A stretch of 64,000 bases of DNA, from the NCBI RefSeq assembly GCF_030317105.1, contig NZ_JASZYG010000002.1, forward strand, positions 558,001-622,000, given 5' to 3'. The DNA is from Variovorax brevis (GTDB lineage: Bacteria > Pseudomonadota > Gammaproteobacteria > Burkholderiales > Burkholderiaceae_C). Below are positions 45,986 through 55,222 of the stretch, in pieces (the stretch's first letter is position 1; each line of letters starts with the position of its first letter). Both the position numbers and the translations under genes were made by a program. Below the pieces are notes generated by a model. The model worked only from the letters and a program-made list of their open reading frames with translations. It did no database searches and was not told where the DNA came from.

Positions 45986-48697
45986 ATGCAAACCCAAACC
46001 AGCACCGCATCGCCGTACTACCTCGGCGTCCAGTCGCTCGCCGACCTCGCCACGCGCGGCGACCGTGTCTGCGTGCTCAACATCCTTGGCGGCGAGTCGC
46101 GACAGGTGACGCCCACCAGCCATGCGTTCTCGGGCGGCAACGTCGTCTTCGGCACCTCGCCGGGGCGCAGCGGCCAGTCGTTGAAGACGGCCATCGGCGA
46201 CATCCCCGTGTTCAACAACGTACGCGAAGGGCTGGACGCAGGCCACAACTTCAACACCGGCGTGGTCTACCTGCCGCCTTCGGGCGTGCGCGACGGCGTG
46301 GCCGAACTCATCCGCGTGAACCCGGAGCTGAAGAAGATCGTCATCATCACCGAGAAGATTTCCGTGCACGATGCGCGCGAGATCCGCGCCATGGCGCAGC
46401 AGCGCGGCGTGGACATCATCGGCGGCAATTGCCTTGGCGTGGCCGACTCGTGGAGCCGCACGCGCATCGGCGGTGCGCTCGGCGGCGATCATCCGGACGA
46501 AACCTTGCTGCAAGGCACCGTGGCCATCTTCTCGAACTCAGGCGGCTTTACCAGCACGATCGCGCAATACCTCTCCACCGAAGGCTGGGGCACGACCACG
46601 CTGGTCTCCTCGGGCAAGGATGTCTACATCCACTACGCCGCACGCGATTTCGCGCAGGGCTTTCGCAATGACGGACGCTCGCGTGCCGCGGTGCTCTATG
46701 CGGAGCCGGGTGGCTACTACGAGCACGAGCTCGATTTCGGCAAGCCGGTGGTTGCGTGTGTGGTCGGGCGCTGGAAGTCCAAGCTCAGCCGTGCCGTGGG
46801 CCACGCCGGTGCCATGGCCGGATCGGGCGACCGCGCGGAAGACAAGGAACGCTGGTTCATGGATGCCTTCGGCGTCGATGGCCTCTACACGCCGGACAAC
46901 CCGATCGTCTCGCGCAAGGGCGCGGTGGTGACCAACATCGCGCACATCCCCGCCGCGCTGACCGCCGTGATGAAGCTCAACGGCGCACAGCCCGACTTCG
47001 CGCCGCGCGGCAGCCTGGTGCTCAAGCCGTGGATGGCCAACGACCAAGGGCTCGACCTGCCGGCATCGCTGGCGCTGGCGCCCGTCGCGGCGCCTGAACC
47101 CTACGCCGTGCAGATTGCCGAACTGGGCGCGCAAGTGGGCGCGGTGATCGCGCGCCAGAACATGAAGGACCGCTCGGGCGCGTCGGTGATGGATGCGAAA
47201 ACGCAAGTGACCTCGGTGCATGGCAAGTCGGTGCTGGAGCTCGCACTGGAACCGCTGCAGGCCAACTTTGCGTTGCCGCTGGTGCACGAGGTTGCGGGTC
47301 CGAACGATCGGGCGCTGCTCGACATCGCTGTTGCCGCCGAAGTCAATCTGGTGGGCGATCCGATCCTGGTGGCAGCCGACGCGGCGCGCGATGCCGGCAA
47401 CTCGCCCAACACCGTGATGGCCGCGGCGGTGGCCATCGTCGGGCCACGGCGCGTGGAACGCGCACTCGCATGCAGCCGCGCGCTGATCGACCTCTTCGCA
47501 GGCTCGGGCCTGAAGGACGCGCAAGACGAAGGCTTTGACTTCCGGCGCCTGAAGGTCGAGCCTTCAGTGCGCGAACTCTTCCTGGCCACGGCCGAAGAGA
47601 TGGACGACCCGCGTCCTGATGCGATGCTGCAAGCCGTACGCCGGCGGGGTGCGAAGTCCGTCTTCCTGCGCTTCGTGGAGGCGCTGGACGGACGGCCCTC
47701 GCGCGATGCCCTGCTGGCTGCCATCGCCACGACCATCGCCTGGGGCCCCTTGGTGCGCAAGCGCATCAGTCGCCTCACGGCCGAAAGCCTGCCGTGGTAC
47801 TTGCGCCTGTACGGCGTGATGGTCGGCGCATCGATTCCGGGCGCGAAGCACCAGTCAGGGTCGCTGTGCGGCATCTCCCGCGAAGAGCGCTTCGGCCACT
47901 GGACCATGGCCGACTTGTGCTACCTCGCCATCACCGGCAAGAAGCCCACCGAAGACGAATCGCGGCCACTGCAGATGTTGATCGGCCTGCTGATCTCCAA
48001 CGGCCCGGGTTCCATTTCAGCGCAAGGCGCCAAGGGAGCCGTGGCGGCCGATGGCCCGCAGACGCCGGGCCGCGTTCAGATCAACAAGGCGATGGCCGGC
48101 TTCCTCACGCACACGGGCTACAGCCATGGCGGCAACGGCTTCGAAGGCATGGCCTTCCTGCTCGAGCAGTTCAAGTCGAGCGGTCTGGTCGATCCGACCG
48201 ACGCCTCGCACGGCATCGACCTGAAGGCGATGGCGGCTGCATTTGCCAAGGCCTACAAGGCCGACAAGCGCTCCGCGAAGGAACTGGGCAACGAGATGCG
48301 CGCCTTGCCGGGCGTGCACCACCCGGTGTTCAAGGGCAAGCCGGTCAACCACGATCCGCGCGAGCGCTTCATCGCGAACTACATGGCACAGCGCGGCGAC
48401 TACAACATCTTCCACGCGTACTACGTCGAACTGGTGCAGGCGCTCTATGCCAGCGGTGCCACGCCCTATGTCTTTTGCGTGAACGTGGATGCGGTCATCG
48501 CGGCGCTCTTGCTGTCGCTGCTGTGGAAAGACTACCAGTCCGGCGCGCTGACCGAGCGCGACCTGGAAACCGCGGCCTTCACCGTCTTCCTGTACGGCCG
48601 AATGATCGGCGCCGCCGCCGAGATCGACGACCACCTGAACCGTGGCCGGAACATGGACACGCGCACGCCCGAGGCGTCGTGTTCCTTCGTGATGTGA
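45986..48697 (+). CDS. ATP-citrate-lyase-like large subunit with internal insertion
   Basis: A 903-residue protein. Residues 1-350 match the succinyl-CoA-synthetase-alpha-like part: CoA-binding, NCLGVADSW, FSNSGGFTSTIAQYL and the phosphohistidine loop RAVGHAGAMAGSG. Residues about 615-903 match the citrate-synthase-like citryl-CoA lyase part: GYSHGGNGFEG, VNHDPRERF and the catalytic Asp in NVDAVIAALL. Between them lie some 270 residues not present in usual Acl large subunits (about 600-615 residues). Whether this middle part is catalytic or structural is unknown. Gap to the small-subunit gene is 18 bp. Confidence 0.78.
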   Translation: MQTQTSTASPYYLGVQSLADLATRGDRVCVLNILGGESRQVTPTSHAFSGGNVVFGTSPGRSGQSLKTAIGDIPVFNNVREGLDAGHNFNTGVVYLPPSGVRDGVAELIRVNPELKKIVIITEKISVHDAREIRAMAQQRGVDIIGGNCLGVADSWSRTRIGGALGGDHPDETLLQGTVAIFSNSGGFTSTIAQYLSTEGWGTTTLVSSGKDVYIHYAARDFAQGFRNDGRSRAAVLYAEPGGYYEHELDFGKPVVACVVGRWKSKLSRAVGHAGAMAGSGDRAEDKERWFMDAFGVDGLYTPDNPIVSRKGAVVTNIAHIPAALTAVMKLNGAQPDFAPRGSLVLKPWMANDQGLDLPASLALAPVAAPEPYAVQIAELGAQVGAVIARQNMKDRSGASVMDAKTQVTSVHGKSVLELALEPLQANFALPLVHEVAGPNDRALLDIAVAAEVNLVGDPILVAADAARDAGNSPNTVMAAAVAIVGPRRVERALACSRALIDLFAGSGLKDAQDEGFDFRRLKVEPSVRELFLATAEEMDDPRPDAMLQAVRRRGAKSVFLRFVEALDGRPSRDALLAAIATTIAWGPLVRKRISRLTAESLPWYLRLYGVMVGASIPGAKHQSGSLCGISREERFGHWTMADLCYLAITGKKPTEDESRPLQMLIGLLISNGPGSISAQGAKGAVAADGPQTPGRVQINKAMAGFLTHTGYSHGGNGFEGMAFLLEQFKSSGLVDPTDASHGIDLKAMAAAFAKAYKADKRSAKELGNEMRALPGVHHPVFKGKPVNHDPRERFIANYMAQRGDYNIFHAYYVELVQALYASGATPYVFCVNVDAVIAALLLSLLWKDYQSGALTERDLETAAFTVFLYGRMIGAAAEIDDHLNRGRNMDTRTPEASCSFVM

Positions 48698-48724
48698 CCG
48701 ATTCCTGATTTTCTGGAGACCTCG

Positions 48725-50092
48725 ATGAACACCCCTTCCATCACCTCGCCGCAGCCGGCCGAAAAGTCGGCGCTCGAAAAAGCCACCATGAAGCAGGTCG
48801 CCTGGCGCACCTTGCCCTTCCTGATGCTGTGCTACTTCATCGCCTACGTGGACCGCGTGAACGCCGGCTTCGCCGCCTTGCAGATGAACCATGACCTGGG
48901 CCTGTCGCAAGCCATGTTCGGGCTGGGCGGAAGCCTCTTCTTCATCGCGTACATCCTCTTCGAGATCCCCAGCAACCTCGCGCTGCAAAAGCTCGGTGCG
49001 CGCCTGTGGATCGCGCGGATCATGGTGACGTGGGGCGTGGTCGGTGCGCTGGCGGCGTTTGCCGTCGGGCCCTACAGCTACTACCTCGGGCGCTTCCTGC
49101 TTGGCGCGGCCGAGGCGGGCTTCTTCCCCGGCGTCATCCTGTACCTGACCTACTGGTTTCCCAGGGAATACCGCGGCCGCATCGTCGCGACCTTCATGGT
49201 GGCGATCCCCATCTCCAGCCTGCTGGGCTCGCCGATCTCGGCCGCGCTGCTGGGGACCGATGGCTGGCTCGGCCTGCGCGGCTGGCAATGGTTGTTCATC
49301 CTCGAAGCGATTCCCGCGGTGGTGCTCGGCGTGATGGTGTTCTTTATCCTGCCCAATCGCCCGGACAACGCGAAGTGGCTCAAGCCCGAGCAACGCGACT
49401 GGCTCAACGAAAGACTGGCGTCCGAAGCGCAACAGGCCAAGCCGGTCGCGCACATGTCGGTCATGCAGATCCTGAAGAACAAGTATGTGCTGGCGCTGGC
49501 CATCGTCTATGCCGGCAGCTCGGCCACGAGCAATGCGCTCTCGCTGTGGCAGCCGCAGATCCTGAAGTCGCTTGGCCTCACCACGATGGAGACAGGCCTC
49601 ATGAACGGGATTCCCTTTGCCGTCGCATCCGTCGTCATGGTGCTTTGGGGCCGACGCGCCGACAAGTCGGGCGAGCGCATCTGGAGCACGGCCTTGCCGC
49701 TGGCGCTGACCTCCACCTGCCTTCTTGCGACCCAGCTCACCGCAGGATCGCTCGCCGCCACGATGCTGCTGCTGACCTTCATCCTCGTCGGCACGTATTC
49801 GATCAAGGGGCCGTTCTGGGCGCTGTCGACCGAGTGGCTCTCGGCCAGTTCAGCAGCAGCGGGTATCGCGGCCATCAACACGCTGGCGCACATCGGCACT
49901 TCGGGCGCAACATGGATGCTCGGGGCCATCAAGGACGCGACCGGAAGCTACCCATTGGCACTGTTGCCGCTGGCCGTGCTGACAGCCATGGGCGCGGTGA
50001 TCGTCGTCTGGATGGGGCGCAGCCAGGCGCGTGATGCAGCGGCCTTGGCCATTGCACTGCCGTCCGTCGTTGTGCCGACCCGTATTGCCTGA
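48725..50092 (+). CDS. MFS transporter, anion:cation symporter family
   Basis: A 455-residue 12-helix carrier. LCYFIAYVDRVNAGFAALQMN in helix 1 and AEAGFFPGVILYLTYWFPREYR in helix 4 are hallmarks of the ACS family (tartrate, phthalate, glucarate and other carboxylates). Following the citrate-lyase pair, it probably supplies their substrate. Preceded by TCTGGAGACC ribosome-binding site. Confidence 0.9.
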   Translation: MNTPSITSPQPAEKSALEKATMKQVAWRTLPFLMLCYFIAYVDRVNAGFAALQMNHDLGLSQAMFGLGGSLFFIAYILFEIPSNLALQKLGARLWIARIMVTWGVVGALAAFAVGPYSYYLGRFLLGAAEAGFFPGVILYLTYWFPREYRGRIVATFMVAIPISSLLGSPISAALLGTDGWLGLRGWQWLFILEAIPAVVLGVMVFFILPNRPDNAKWLKPEQRDWLNERLASEAQQAKPVAHMSVMQILKNKYVLALAIVYAGSSATSNALSLWQPQILKSLGLTTMETGLMNGIPFAVASVVMVLWGRRADKSGERIWSTALPLALTSTCLLATQLTAGSLAATMLLLTFILVGTYSIKGPFWALSTEWLSASSAAAGIAAINTLAHIGTSGATWMLGAIKDATGSYPLALLPLAVLTAMGAVIVVWMGRSQARDAAALAIALPSVVVPTRIA

Positions 50093-50113
50093 GATCAACC
50101 AAGGAGAAACACA

Positions 50114-51106
50114 ATGAACACTTTTCGCCTGACCCGCCGCAGCGCCCTGTGCCTGGGCGCCGCACTCCCTGCCGCATCCATGCTGCCGCTCATCGCAAGG
50201 GCCCAGGGCACCTGGCCGAGCCGATCCGTCCGCCTCGTCGTGCCTTTTGCACCGGGCGGCAGCTCCGAGATCGTGGCGCGTGCCACGGCAGCCGAGCTGA
50301 CCAAGCTGCTCGGCCAGAGCGTCTACGTCGACAACAAGCCAGGTGGTGCAGGCAACGTGGCGATGGTCGAAGTGTCTCGCGCCGAAGACCAGCACACGCT
50401 CGTGCTCGGGCACATCGGCACGATTGCGGTCAACCCCTTCATCTTTGCCAAGCTGCCTTATGACCCGGACAAGGCGTTCAGGCCGATCTCGCTGCTTTCG
50501 AAGGTGCCGAGCCTGTACGTTGTGCGCCCGGACCTGCCGGCCAAAAACCTCAAGGAGTTCATTGCACTGGCCAAGTCCAAGCCGGGCGCGATGAACTACG
50601 GCTCCGCGGGCAACGGCAGCGCAGGACACCTCGCATTTGAATACCTCAAGATGGTGAGCGACACCGACATCCTTCACGTGGCCTACCGCGGCACCGGACC
50701 GCAACTCACCGACCTGATGGGCGGTCGCGTGGATGCGGCCGCAGTCGGCGCACCGGCGGTGATGGCGTTCATCAAGGCCGGCAAGCTGCGTTGCATTGCC
50801 ACTGGCACGAGCCAGCGGCTCGCGCAACTGCCTGACGTGCCGACCGTGGCCGAGCAGGGCTACCCCGGCTTCGAGATGACGCAGTGGTATGGGCTGCTGG
50901 CGCCGGCTTCGCTGCCGCAGGCGCATGCCGACAAGCTCTCGGCGGCCGCGGCGCGTGCCGTCAAGGAGCCGGCGGCGCTGGCGCTCTTCGAGTCCGAGGC
51001 GGCGATTCCGGTGGGCAGCACGGCGGCCGAGTTCCAGAAGTTCATCGACGCTGAAAAGCAGCGCTGGAAGCCGGTGATTGCGCGGGCGAAGATCAAGCCT
51101 GACTGA
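50114..51106 (+). CDS. Bug-family periplasmic binding protein (Tat-like signal)
   Basis: A 330-residue receptor. The signal FRLTRRSALCLGAALPAAS has a twin-arginine followed by a hydrophobic stretch, cleavage near ARAQ. Mature motifs: VRLVVPFAPGGSSEIVAR, DNKPGGAGNVAM, NYGSAGNGSAGHLAFEYLK and LPDVPTVAEQG. Last gene of the run starting at the TctC-like gene, with no cognate permease. Could function in sensing as well as transport (inference). Confidence 0.9.
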   Translation: MNTFRLTRRSALCLGAALPAASMLPLIARAQGTWPSRSVRLVVPFAPGGSSEIVARATAAELTKLLGQSVYVDNKPGGAGNVAMVEVSRAEDQHTLVLGHIGTIAVNPFIFAKLPYDPDKAFRPISLLSKVPSLYVVRPDLPAKNLKEFIALAKSKPGAMNYGSAGNGSAGHLAFEYLKMVSDTDILHVAYRGTGPQLTDLMGGRVDAAAVGAPAVMAFIKAGKLRCIATGTSQRLAQLPDVPTVAEQGYPGFEMTQWYGLLAPASLPQAHADKLSAAAARAVKEPAALALFESEAAIPVGSTAAEFQKFIDAEKQRWKPVIARAKIKPD

Positions 51107-51126
51107 GAGGGGATGCTGGGGTCCCT

Positions 51127-51147
51127 TTCGGAAGTGCAACTTCCGAA
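51127..51147 (+). terminator. hairpin after the Bug gene
   Basis: TTCGGAAGT and ACTTCCGAA pair over 9 bp around GCA, 20 bp after the Bug stop. There is no T-run, so it may be a factor-dependent end or an mRNA-protecting stem. The remaining gap to 51510 holds the promoter described next and no gene. Confidence 0.4.
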
Positions 51148-51214
51148 GTCGGCGCTCAACCAAAAGCGCTGACGTCTTACGCCGGGACGCGGCTTGGTGC
51201 CACAAACTGGCGGG

Positions 51215-51241
51215 CCAGCGTTCTCGCTTCAAGAACGCTGG
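51215..51241 (+). promoter_or_regulatory. shared upstream inverted repeat, copy A
   Basis: CCAGCGTTCT and AGAACGCTGG are perfect 10-bp arms 7 bp apart. The core AGCGTTCT/AGAACGCT recurs in copy B (60460-60482), with the same 3-bp distance to the next conserved block TTGGCAATC. Centre is about 65 bp before the predicted transcription start, a position suited to an activator. Confidence 0.6.
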
Positions 51242-51242
51242 T

Positions 51243-51286
51243 TTGGCAATCCTTCAATTTTCAAGGAGGCGCTGCGTCCCTAGCAT
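51243..51286 (+). promoter_or_regulatory. shared conserved promoter block, copy A
   Basis: A 22-bp block (51243-51264) is identical to copy B at 21 positions and includes a -35-like TTTTCA (51258-51263). After 17 bp follows TAGCAT (51281-51286), also conserved in place in copy B. This gives a sigma-70 promoter with consensus spacing, about 218 bp upstream of the acetolactate-synthase gene. Confidence 0.6.
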
Positions 51287-51510
51287 TGACTCCAGCGGGC
51301 CCGTGAGCTCGATGAGTCAACGTGCTCGAGCACCCCAAGAGACAAATGCCGAATCTCCCAACTGTCGCCATTGATTCTTCCATGCAGCCATGCGGGAGCA
51401 TCTGGTCCGACCAGAACATTCTCACCCATACTGCGCCAATTGCGAGACTGTCCCCGTCTCCGGCAGCCTGGTGAAGCACCCCCATTTCGAGACCGAACCA
51501 AGGACGTACC

Positions 51511-53142
51511 ATGAAAGCTGCCGAGTTGTTTGTCAAATGCCTGGAGAACGAGAACGTCGAATACATCTTCGGCATACCAGGCGAAGAGAACATCGATGTG
51601 ATGGACGCGCTGCTGGACAGCCCCATCCAATTCGTGACCACTCACCATGAGCAAGGCGCCGCCTTCATGGCCGATGTGTACGGACGCCTCACCGGGCGCG
51701 CCGGCGTTTGCATGTCCACCCTCGGCCCCGGCGCCACCAACCTCATCACCGGGGTGGCGGATGCCAACATGGACCGCGCGCCCATCGTGGCCATTGCAGG
51801 GCAGGGCGCGACGACGCGGCTGCACAAGGAAAGCCACCAGATTCTTGACTTGGTGAGCATGTTCCAGCCCATCACCAAGTATTCGACGCAGATCCTGGAG
51901 CCGGGCATCGTGCCGGAGATCGTGCGCAAGGCGTTCAAGGTGGCGCAGACCGAAAAGCCCGGCGCGACCTTCATCGACTTTCCCGAAAACGTCGCCGAGA
52001 TGAAGGTCGACAAGCAGCCGATCAAGGTGCAGACGGCCTACACCTCAGAAGCGCCCGCGCACAAGATCGAGGAAGCCGCCAAGCTCATCAACGCCGCCAA
52101 GGCACCGGTGATCCTGGCCGGCAATGGCGTGATACGCCAAGGTGCGGCCGATGCGCTGACGACTTTCGCCGAAGTGCTGCGCATTCCCGTGGCCAACACC
52201 TTCATGGCAAAGGGCGTCGTGCCCTTCACCAACGAACTCTCGCTCGGCACCATCGGCATGAAGGCGCGCGACCTGCAATGGTTCGCCTTCGAGAATGCAG
52301 ACGTCATCATCTGCGTGGGCTACGACATGGTCGAGTACCACCCCGACATGTGGAATCCGAACGGCGACAAGATCATCATCCACATCGATGCCTTGCCGGC
52401 GGAAGTGGACGAGCACTACATCGTTTCCGTGGGCGTGCTCGGCGACCTGACGAATTCATTGGGCGCGCTTGCGTCAAAGGCCAAGCCGCAGACCGCCTCG
52501 CCGTTCAAGGCGATCCGCAAGGCCGTGGTGGCCGACCGCGCCGAATATTCGGAAGACACTGCCTTTCCGATCAAGCCGCAAAAGATCGTGTGGGACCTGC
52601 GCGAGGTGCTGGGCCCGGACGACATCGCCATCTCCGACGTGGGCGCGCACAAGATGTGGATGTCCCGCATGTACCGGGCCGAGCGTCCCAACACCTGCAT
52701 CATCTCCAACGGCTTTGCAGCCATGGGCATTGCGGTGCCCGGCGCCATTGCCGCCAAGCTTGCCTACCCGGAGCGCAAGGTCGTCGCGGTGACGGGCGAC
52801 GCCGGCTTCATGATGAATTCGCAGGAAATCGAAACGGCGCTGCGCATGAAGACGCCCTTCGTCATCCTGATCTGGAACGACTCGGAATACGGGCTCATCA
52901 CCTGGCATCAGTTGCGCCACTTCGGCCGGCCCAGCCACATCGCGTTCAAGAACCCCGACTTCGTGAAGTACGCCGAGAGCTTTGGCGCCAAGGGCTACCG
53001 TGTCGAACGCGCGGAAGACCTGGTGCCGACGCTGAAGCAGGCGATTGCGGACGACACCGTCGTGATCATCGATTGTCCTGTGGACTATGCGGAGAACATG
53101 AAGCTCACCGCCAAGCTCAAGGAAATGAAGTCTCCCCTTTGA
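51511..53142 (+). CDS. acetolactate synthase (catabolic AlsS-like), ThDP-dependent
   Basis: A 543-residue ThDP enzyme. Cofactor-activating glutamate in THHEQGAAFMADVYGRLTG, ThDP/Mg motif GDAGFMMNSQEIETALRMK with asparagine in LIWNDSEYGLITWHQ, very like Bacillus AlsS. AlsS joins two pyruvates into acetolactate; no decarboxylase or small subunit gene is adjacent. In this operon it might instead handle another 2-oxoacid. First gene behind promoter copy A. Confidence 0.82.
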   Translation: MKAAELFVKCLENENVEYIFGIPGEENIDVMDALLDSPIQFVTTHHEQGAAFMADVYGRLTGRAGVCMSTLGPGATNLITGVADANMDRAPIVAIAGQGATTRLHKESHQILDLVSMFQPITKYSTQILEPGIVPEIVRKAFKVAQTEKPGATFIDFPENVAEMKVDKQPIKVQTAYTSEAPAHKIEEAAKLINAAKAPVILAGNGVIRQGAADALTTFAEVLRIPVANTFMAKGVVPFTNELSLGTIGMKARDLQWFAFENADVIICVGYDMVEYHPDMWNPNGDKIIIHIDALPAEVDEHYIVSVGVLGDLTNSLGALASKAKPQTASPFKAIRKAVVADRAEYSEDTAFPIKPQKIVWDLREVLGPDDIAISDVGAHKMWMSRMYRAERPNTCIISNGFAAMGIAVPGAIAAKLAYPERKVVAVTGDAGFMMNSQEIETALRMKTPFVILIWNDSEYGLITWHQLRHFGRPSHIAFKNPDFVKYAESFGAKGYRVERAEDLVPTLKQAIADDTVVIIDCPVDYAENMKLTAKLKEMKSPL

Positions 53143-53160
53143 TCACCGGAGTGCGTTCAC

Positions 53161-54291
53161 ATGAAGAAAATCAGAGCCGCCGTACTTGAAAAGATGGGCG
53201 TGGCGCCCCCCTATGCCGATTCGAAGCCGCTCACGATCATGACCGTGGACCTGGCGTCGCCGGGCCCCGGTGAAGTGATGATCAAGGTCGTGGCTGCCGG
53301 GCTGTGCCACTCCGACCTGTCGGTGATCAATGGCGACCGTCCGCGTCCGATGCCGATGGCGCTGGGGCATGAAGCCGCCGGCATCGTCGAGGAAGTGGGC
53401 GAGGGCGTGACGGACCTTTCCGTCGGCGACCACGTCGTCGTCGTGTTCGTGCCAAGTTGCGGCCACTGCGCGCCTTGCGCGGAAGGGCGGCCTGCGTTGT
53501 GCGAACCGGGGGCAGCGGCCAACGGCGCGGGCACTTTGCTGTCAGGGGCGCGGCGACTGAGCCGTGGCAACGAGCCGCTGAACCATCAACTCGGCTGCTC
53601 GGTGTTCGCGGAGTACGCCACGGTGTCGCGGCACTCGCTTGTCAAGATCGATCCCAGCGTGCCTCTTCATGAAGCGGCGTTGTTCGGCTGCGCGGTGCTC
53701 ACCGGCGTGGGCGCAGTGGTCAACACGGCCAAGGTGCAGGTCGGTGCTTCGGTGGCGGTCATTGGTCTGGGAGGCGTGGGCCTGGCCGCACTCATTGGCG
53801 CGCATGCGGCCGGTGCGCGGCAGATCATCGCCATCGACCTGGCGGACGACAAGCTGGAGCAGGCGCGCATGCTCGGTGCGACGCACACCGTCAACGCCGG
53901 GCAAAGCGATGCGCTGGAGCAGATCCGCGCGCTGAGTTCAGGTGGCGTCGAGTTCGCCTTCGAGTTCGCCGGTTCGGTGCGCGCACTGGAACTGGCCTAC
54001 AAGATCACGCGTCGTGGCGGCATGACCGTGACGGCGGGCCTTCCACCGGCCGCCGCGCTGTTCCCCTTGCCTGCAGTGAACCTGGTAGCCGAGGAGCGCA
54101 CCCTCAAGGGCAGCTACATCGGGACCTGCGTGCCGTCGCGCGACATTCCGCGCTACATCTCGCTCTACCAGCAGGGCCGCCTGCCGGTAGACAAGCTGCT
54201 CACAGGGCGCCTGAAGCTCGACGACATCAACCACGGCTTCGACCTGCTGCACGAGGGTAAGGCGATCCGGCAAGTGGTGGAGTTCCAATGA
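53161..54291 (+). CDS. zinc-dependent alcohol dehydrogenase (MDR)
   Basis: A 376-residue medium-chain dehydrogenase. Catalytic zinc ligands in GLCHSD and GHEAAG, structural zinc cysteines in PSCGHCAPCAEGRPALC, and NAD loop GLGGVGLAALIGA. Resembles class III/NAD-dependent ADHs for alcohols or hydroxyacyl aldehydes. Stop overlaps the phaE start by 4 bp, so it is translationally linked to PHA synthesis genes. Confidence 0.9.
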   Translation: MKKIRAAVLEKMGVAPPYADSKPLTIMTVDLASPGPGEVMIKVVAAGLCHSDLSVINGDRPRPMPMALGHEAAGIVEEVGEGVTDLSVGDHVVVVFVPSCGHCAPCAEGRPALCEPGAAANGAGTLLSGARRLSRGNEPLNHQLGCSVFAEYATVSRHSLVKIDPSVPLHEAALFGCAVLTGVGAVVNTAKVQVGASVAVIGLGGVGLAALIGAHAAGARQIIAIDLADDKLEQARMLGATHTVNAGQSDALEQIRALSSGGVEFAFEFAGSVRALELAYKITRRGGMTVTAGLPPAAALFPLPAVNLVAEERTLKGSYIGTCVPSRDIPRYISLYQQGRLPVDKLLTGRLKLDDINHGFDLLHEGKAIRQVVEFQ

Positions 54292-55211
54292 GCGAGCCGA
54301 CCGATGCCACGACGTCGTGGATGAACCCCTGGGCGGCCAGCGTGCCGCCCTTCATGAAGGCGATGTTTCCTGCGACGCAGGATGCGCTCTCAAACGAGGA
54401 CGGAAAGTCGCCCGTCGAGGAACAGTTCGCGGCGCTGCATGCCACGTGGAAGGAATCCATCCAGAAATGGGCCGCGCTGGCCAAGGAGGGCACGCGCCCC
54501 GATGCCTTGACGCCCGAAGCCTTGCTTTCGCTCTTTTCGCCGGCGCGCTGGAGCGGCCCCGGCTCGGACGCCTTCGATTCCGGCCTGCGCGACGTGCTGG
54601 AAGGGCCGAAGTACGCCACCTTGTGGAACATGGACCGGGAACTGCTGCAACTACAGCAGCGCGCGACCGAGCGCGACAAGCAGGTGCGGGTCTACCAGGC
54701 CATCGTGCAGAAGGCGTGGAACAAGGCATTCGAGCGATTCACCGCATCTTTCGCGGGGAAGGGTGAGGTCCCGTCAACCTGGCGCGGCCTGACCGATCGT
54801 TGGCTGGCCATCGCCAACGAAACGCTGATCGAAGCGCACCGCTCGGACGAGTTCGTGCAAGCGCAGAGCCGCATGCTGCGCGCTGCGTCGGACTACCGCC
54901 TGCAGGAGCGTCACCTCGCCGAAGCCTGGTGCGCTGCGAGCCACATCCCGACGCGCACCGAAATGGATGAGATGCAGCGCGTGGTCACCCAGCTTCGACG
55001 CGAGCAGCGACTGCAACGACGCCAGTTGGCCGCTTCGGCGACGTCGACGCTCGCAGCGAAGCCTCAAGCGCCCGCCACGAAGCGCGCAACGCTTTCTGCG
55101 AAGGCGCCAACGCTTGCCGCGAAGTCTCCGACACCGCGCACCGTGGGCAAACCTGCGCCGAAACGCCGCACTGCCGCCGTCAAGAAGACGCGCCGCACAG
55201 CCAAAGCCTGA
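54288..55211 (+). CDS. phaE: PHA synthase subunit PhaE (class III)
   Basis: A 307-residue helical, non-catalytic subunit. The central region (residues 60-215: PKYATLWNMDRELLQLQQRATERDKQVRVYQ, WRGLTDRWLAIANETL) is characteristic of PhaE, required with PhaC for class III polyhydroxyalkanoate synthase activity. The last 70 residues are an Ala/Lys/Pro-rich basic tail (AKSPTPRTVGKPAPKRRTA), perhaps binding granule or nucleic acid. Immediately precedes phaC. Confidence 0.85.
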   Translation: MSEPTDATTSWMNPWAASVPPFMKAMFPATQDALSNEDGKSPVEEQFAALHATWKESIQKWAALAKEGTRPDALTPEALLSLFSPARWSGPGSDAFDSGLRDVLEGPKYATLWNMDRELLQLQQRATERDKQVRVYQAIVQKAWNKAFERFTASFAGKGEVPSTWRGLTDRWLAIANETLIEAHRSDEFVQAQSRMLRAASDYRLQERHLAEAWCAASHIPTRTEMDEMQRVVTQLRREQRLQRRQLAASATSTLAAKPQAPATKRATLSAKAPTLAAKSPTPRTVGKPAPKRRTAAVKKTRRTAKA

Positions 55212-55222
55212 AGGGCCACGTC

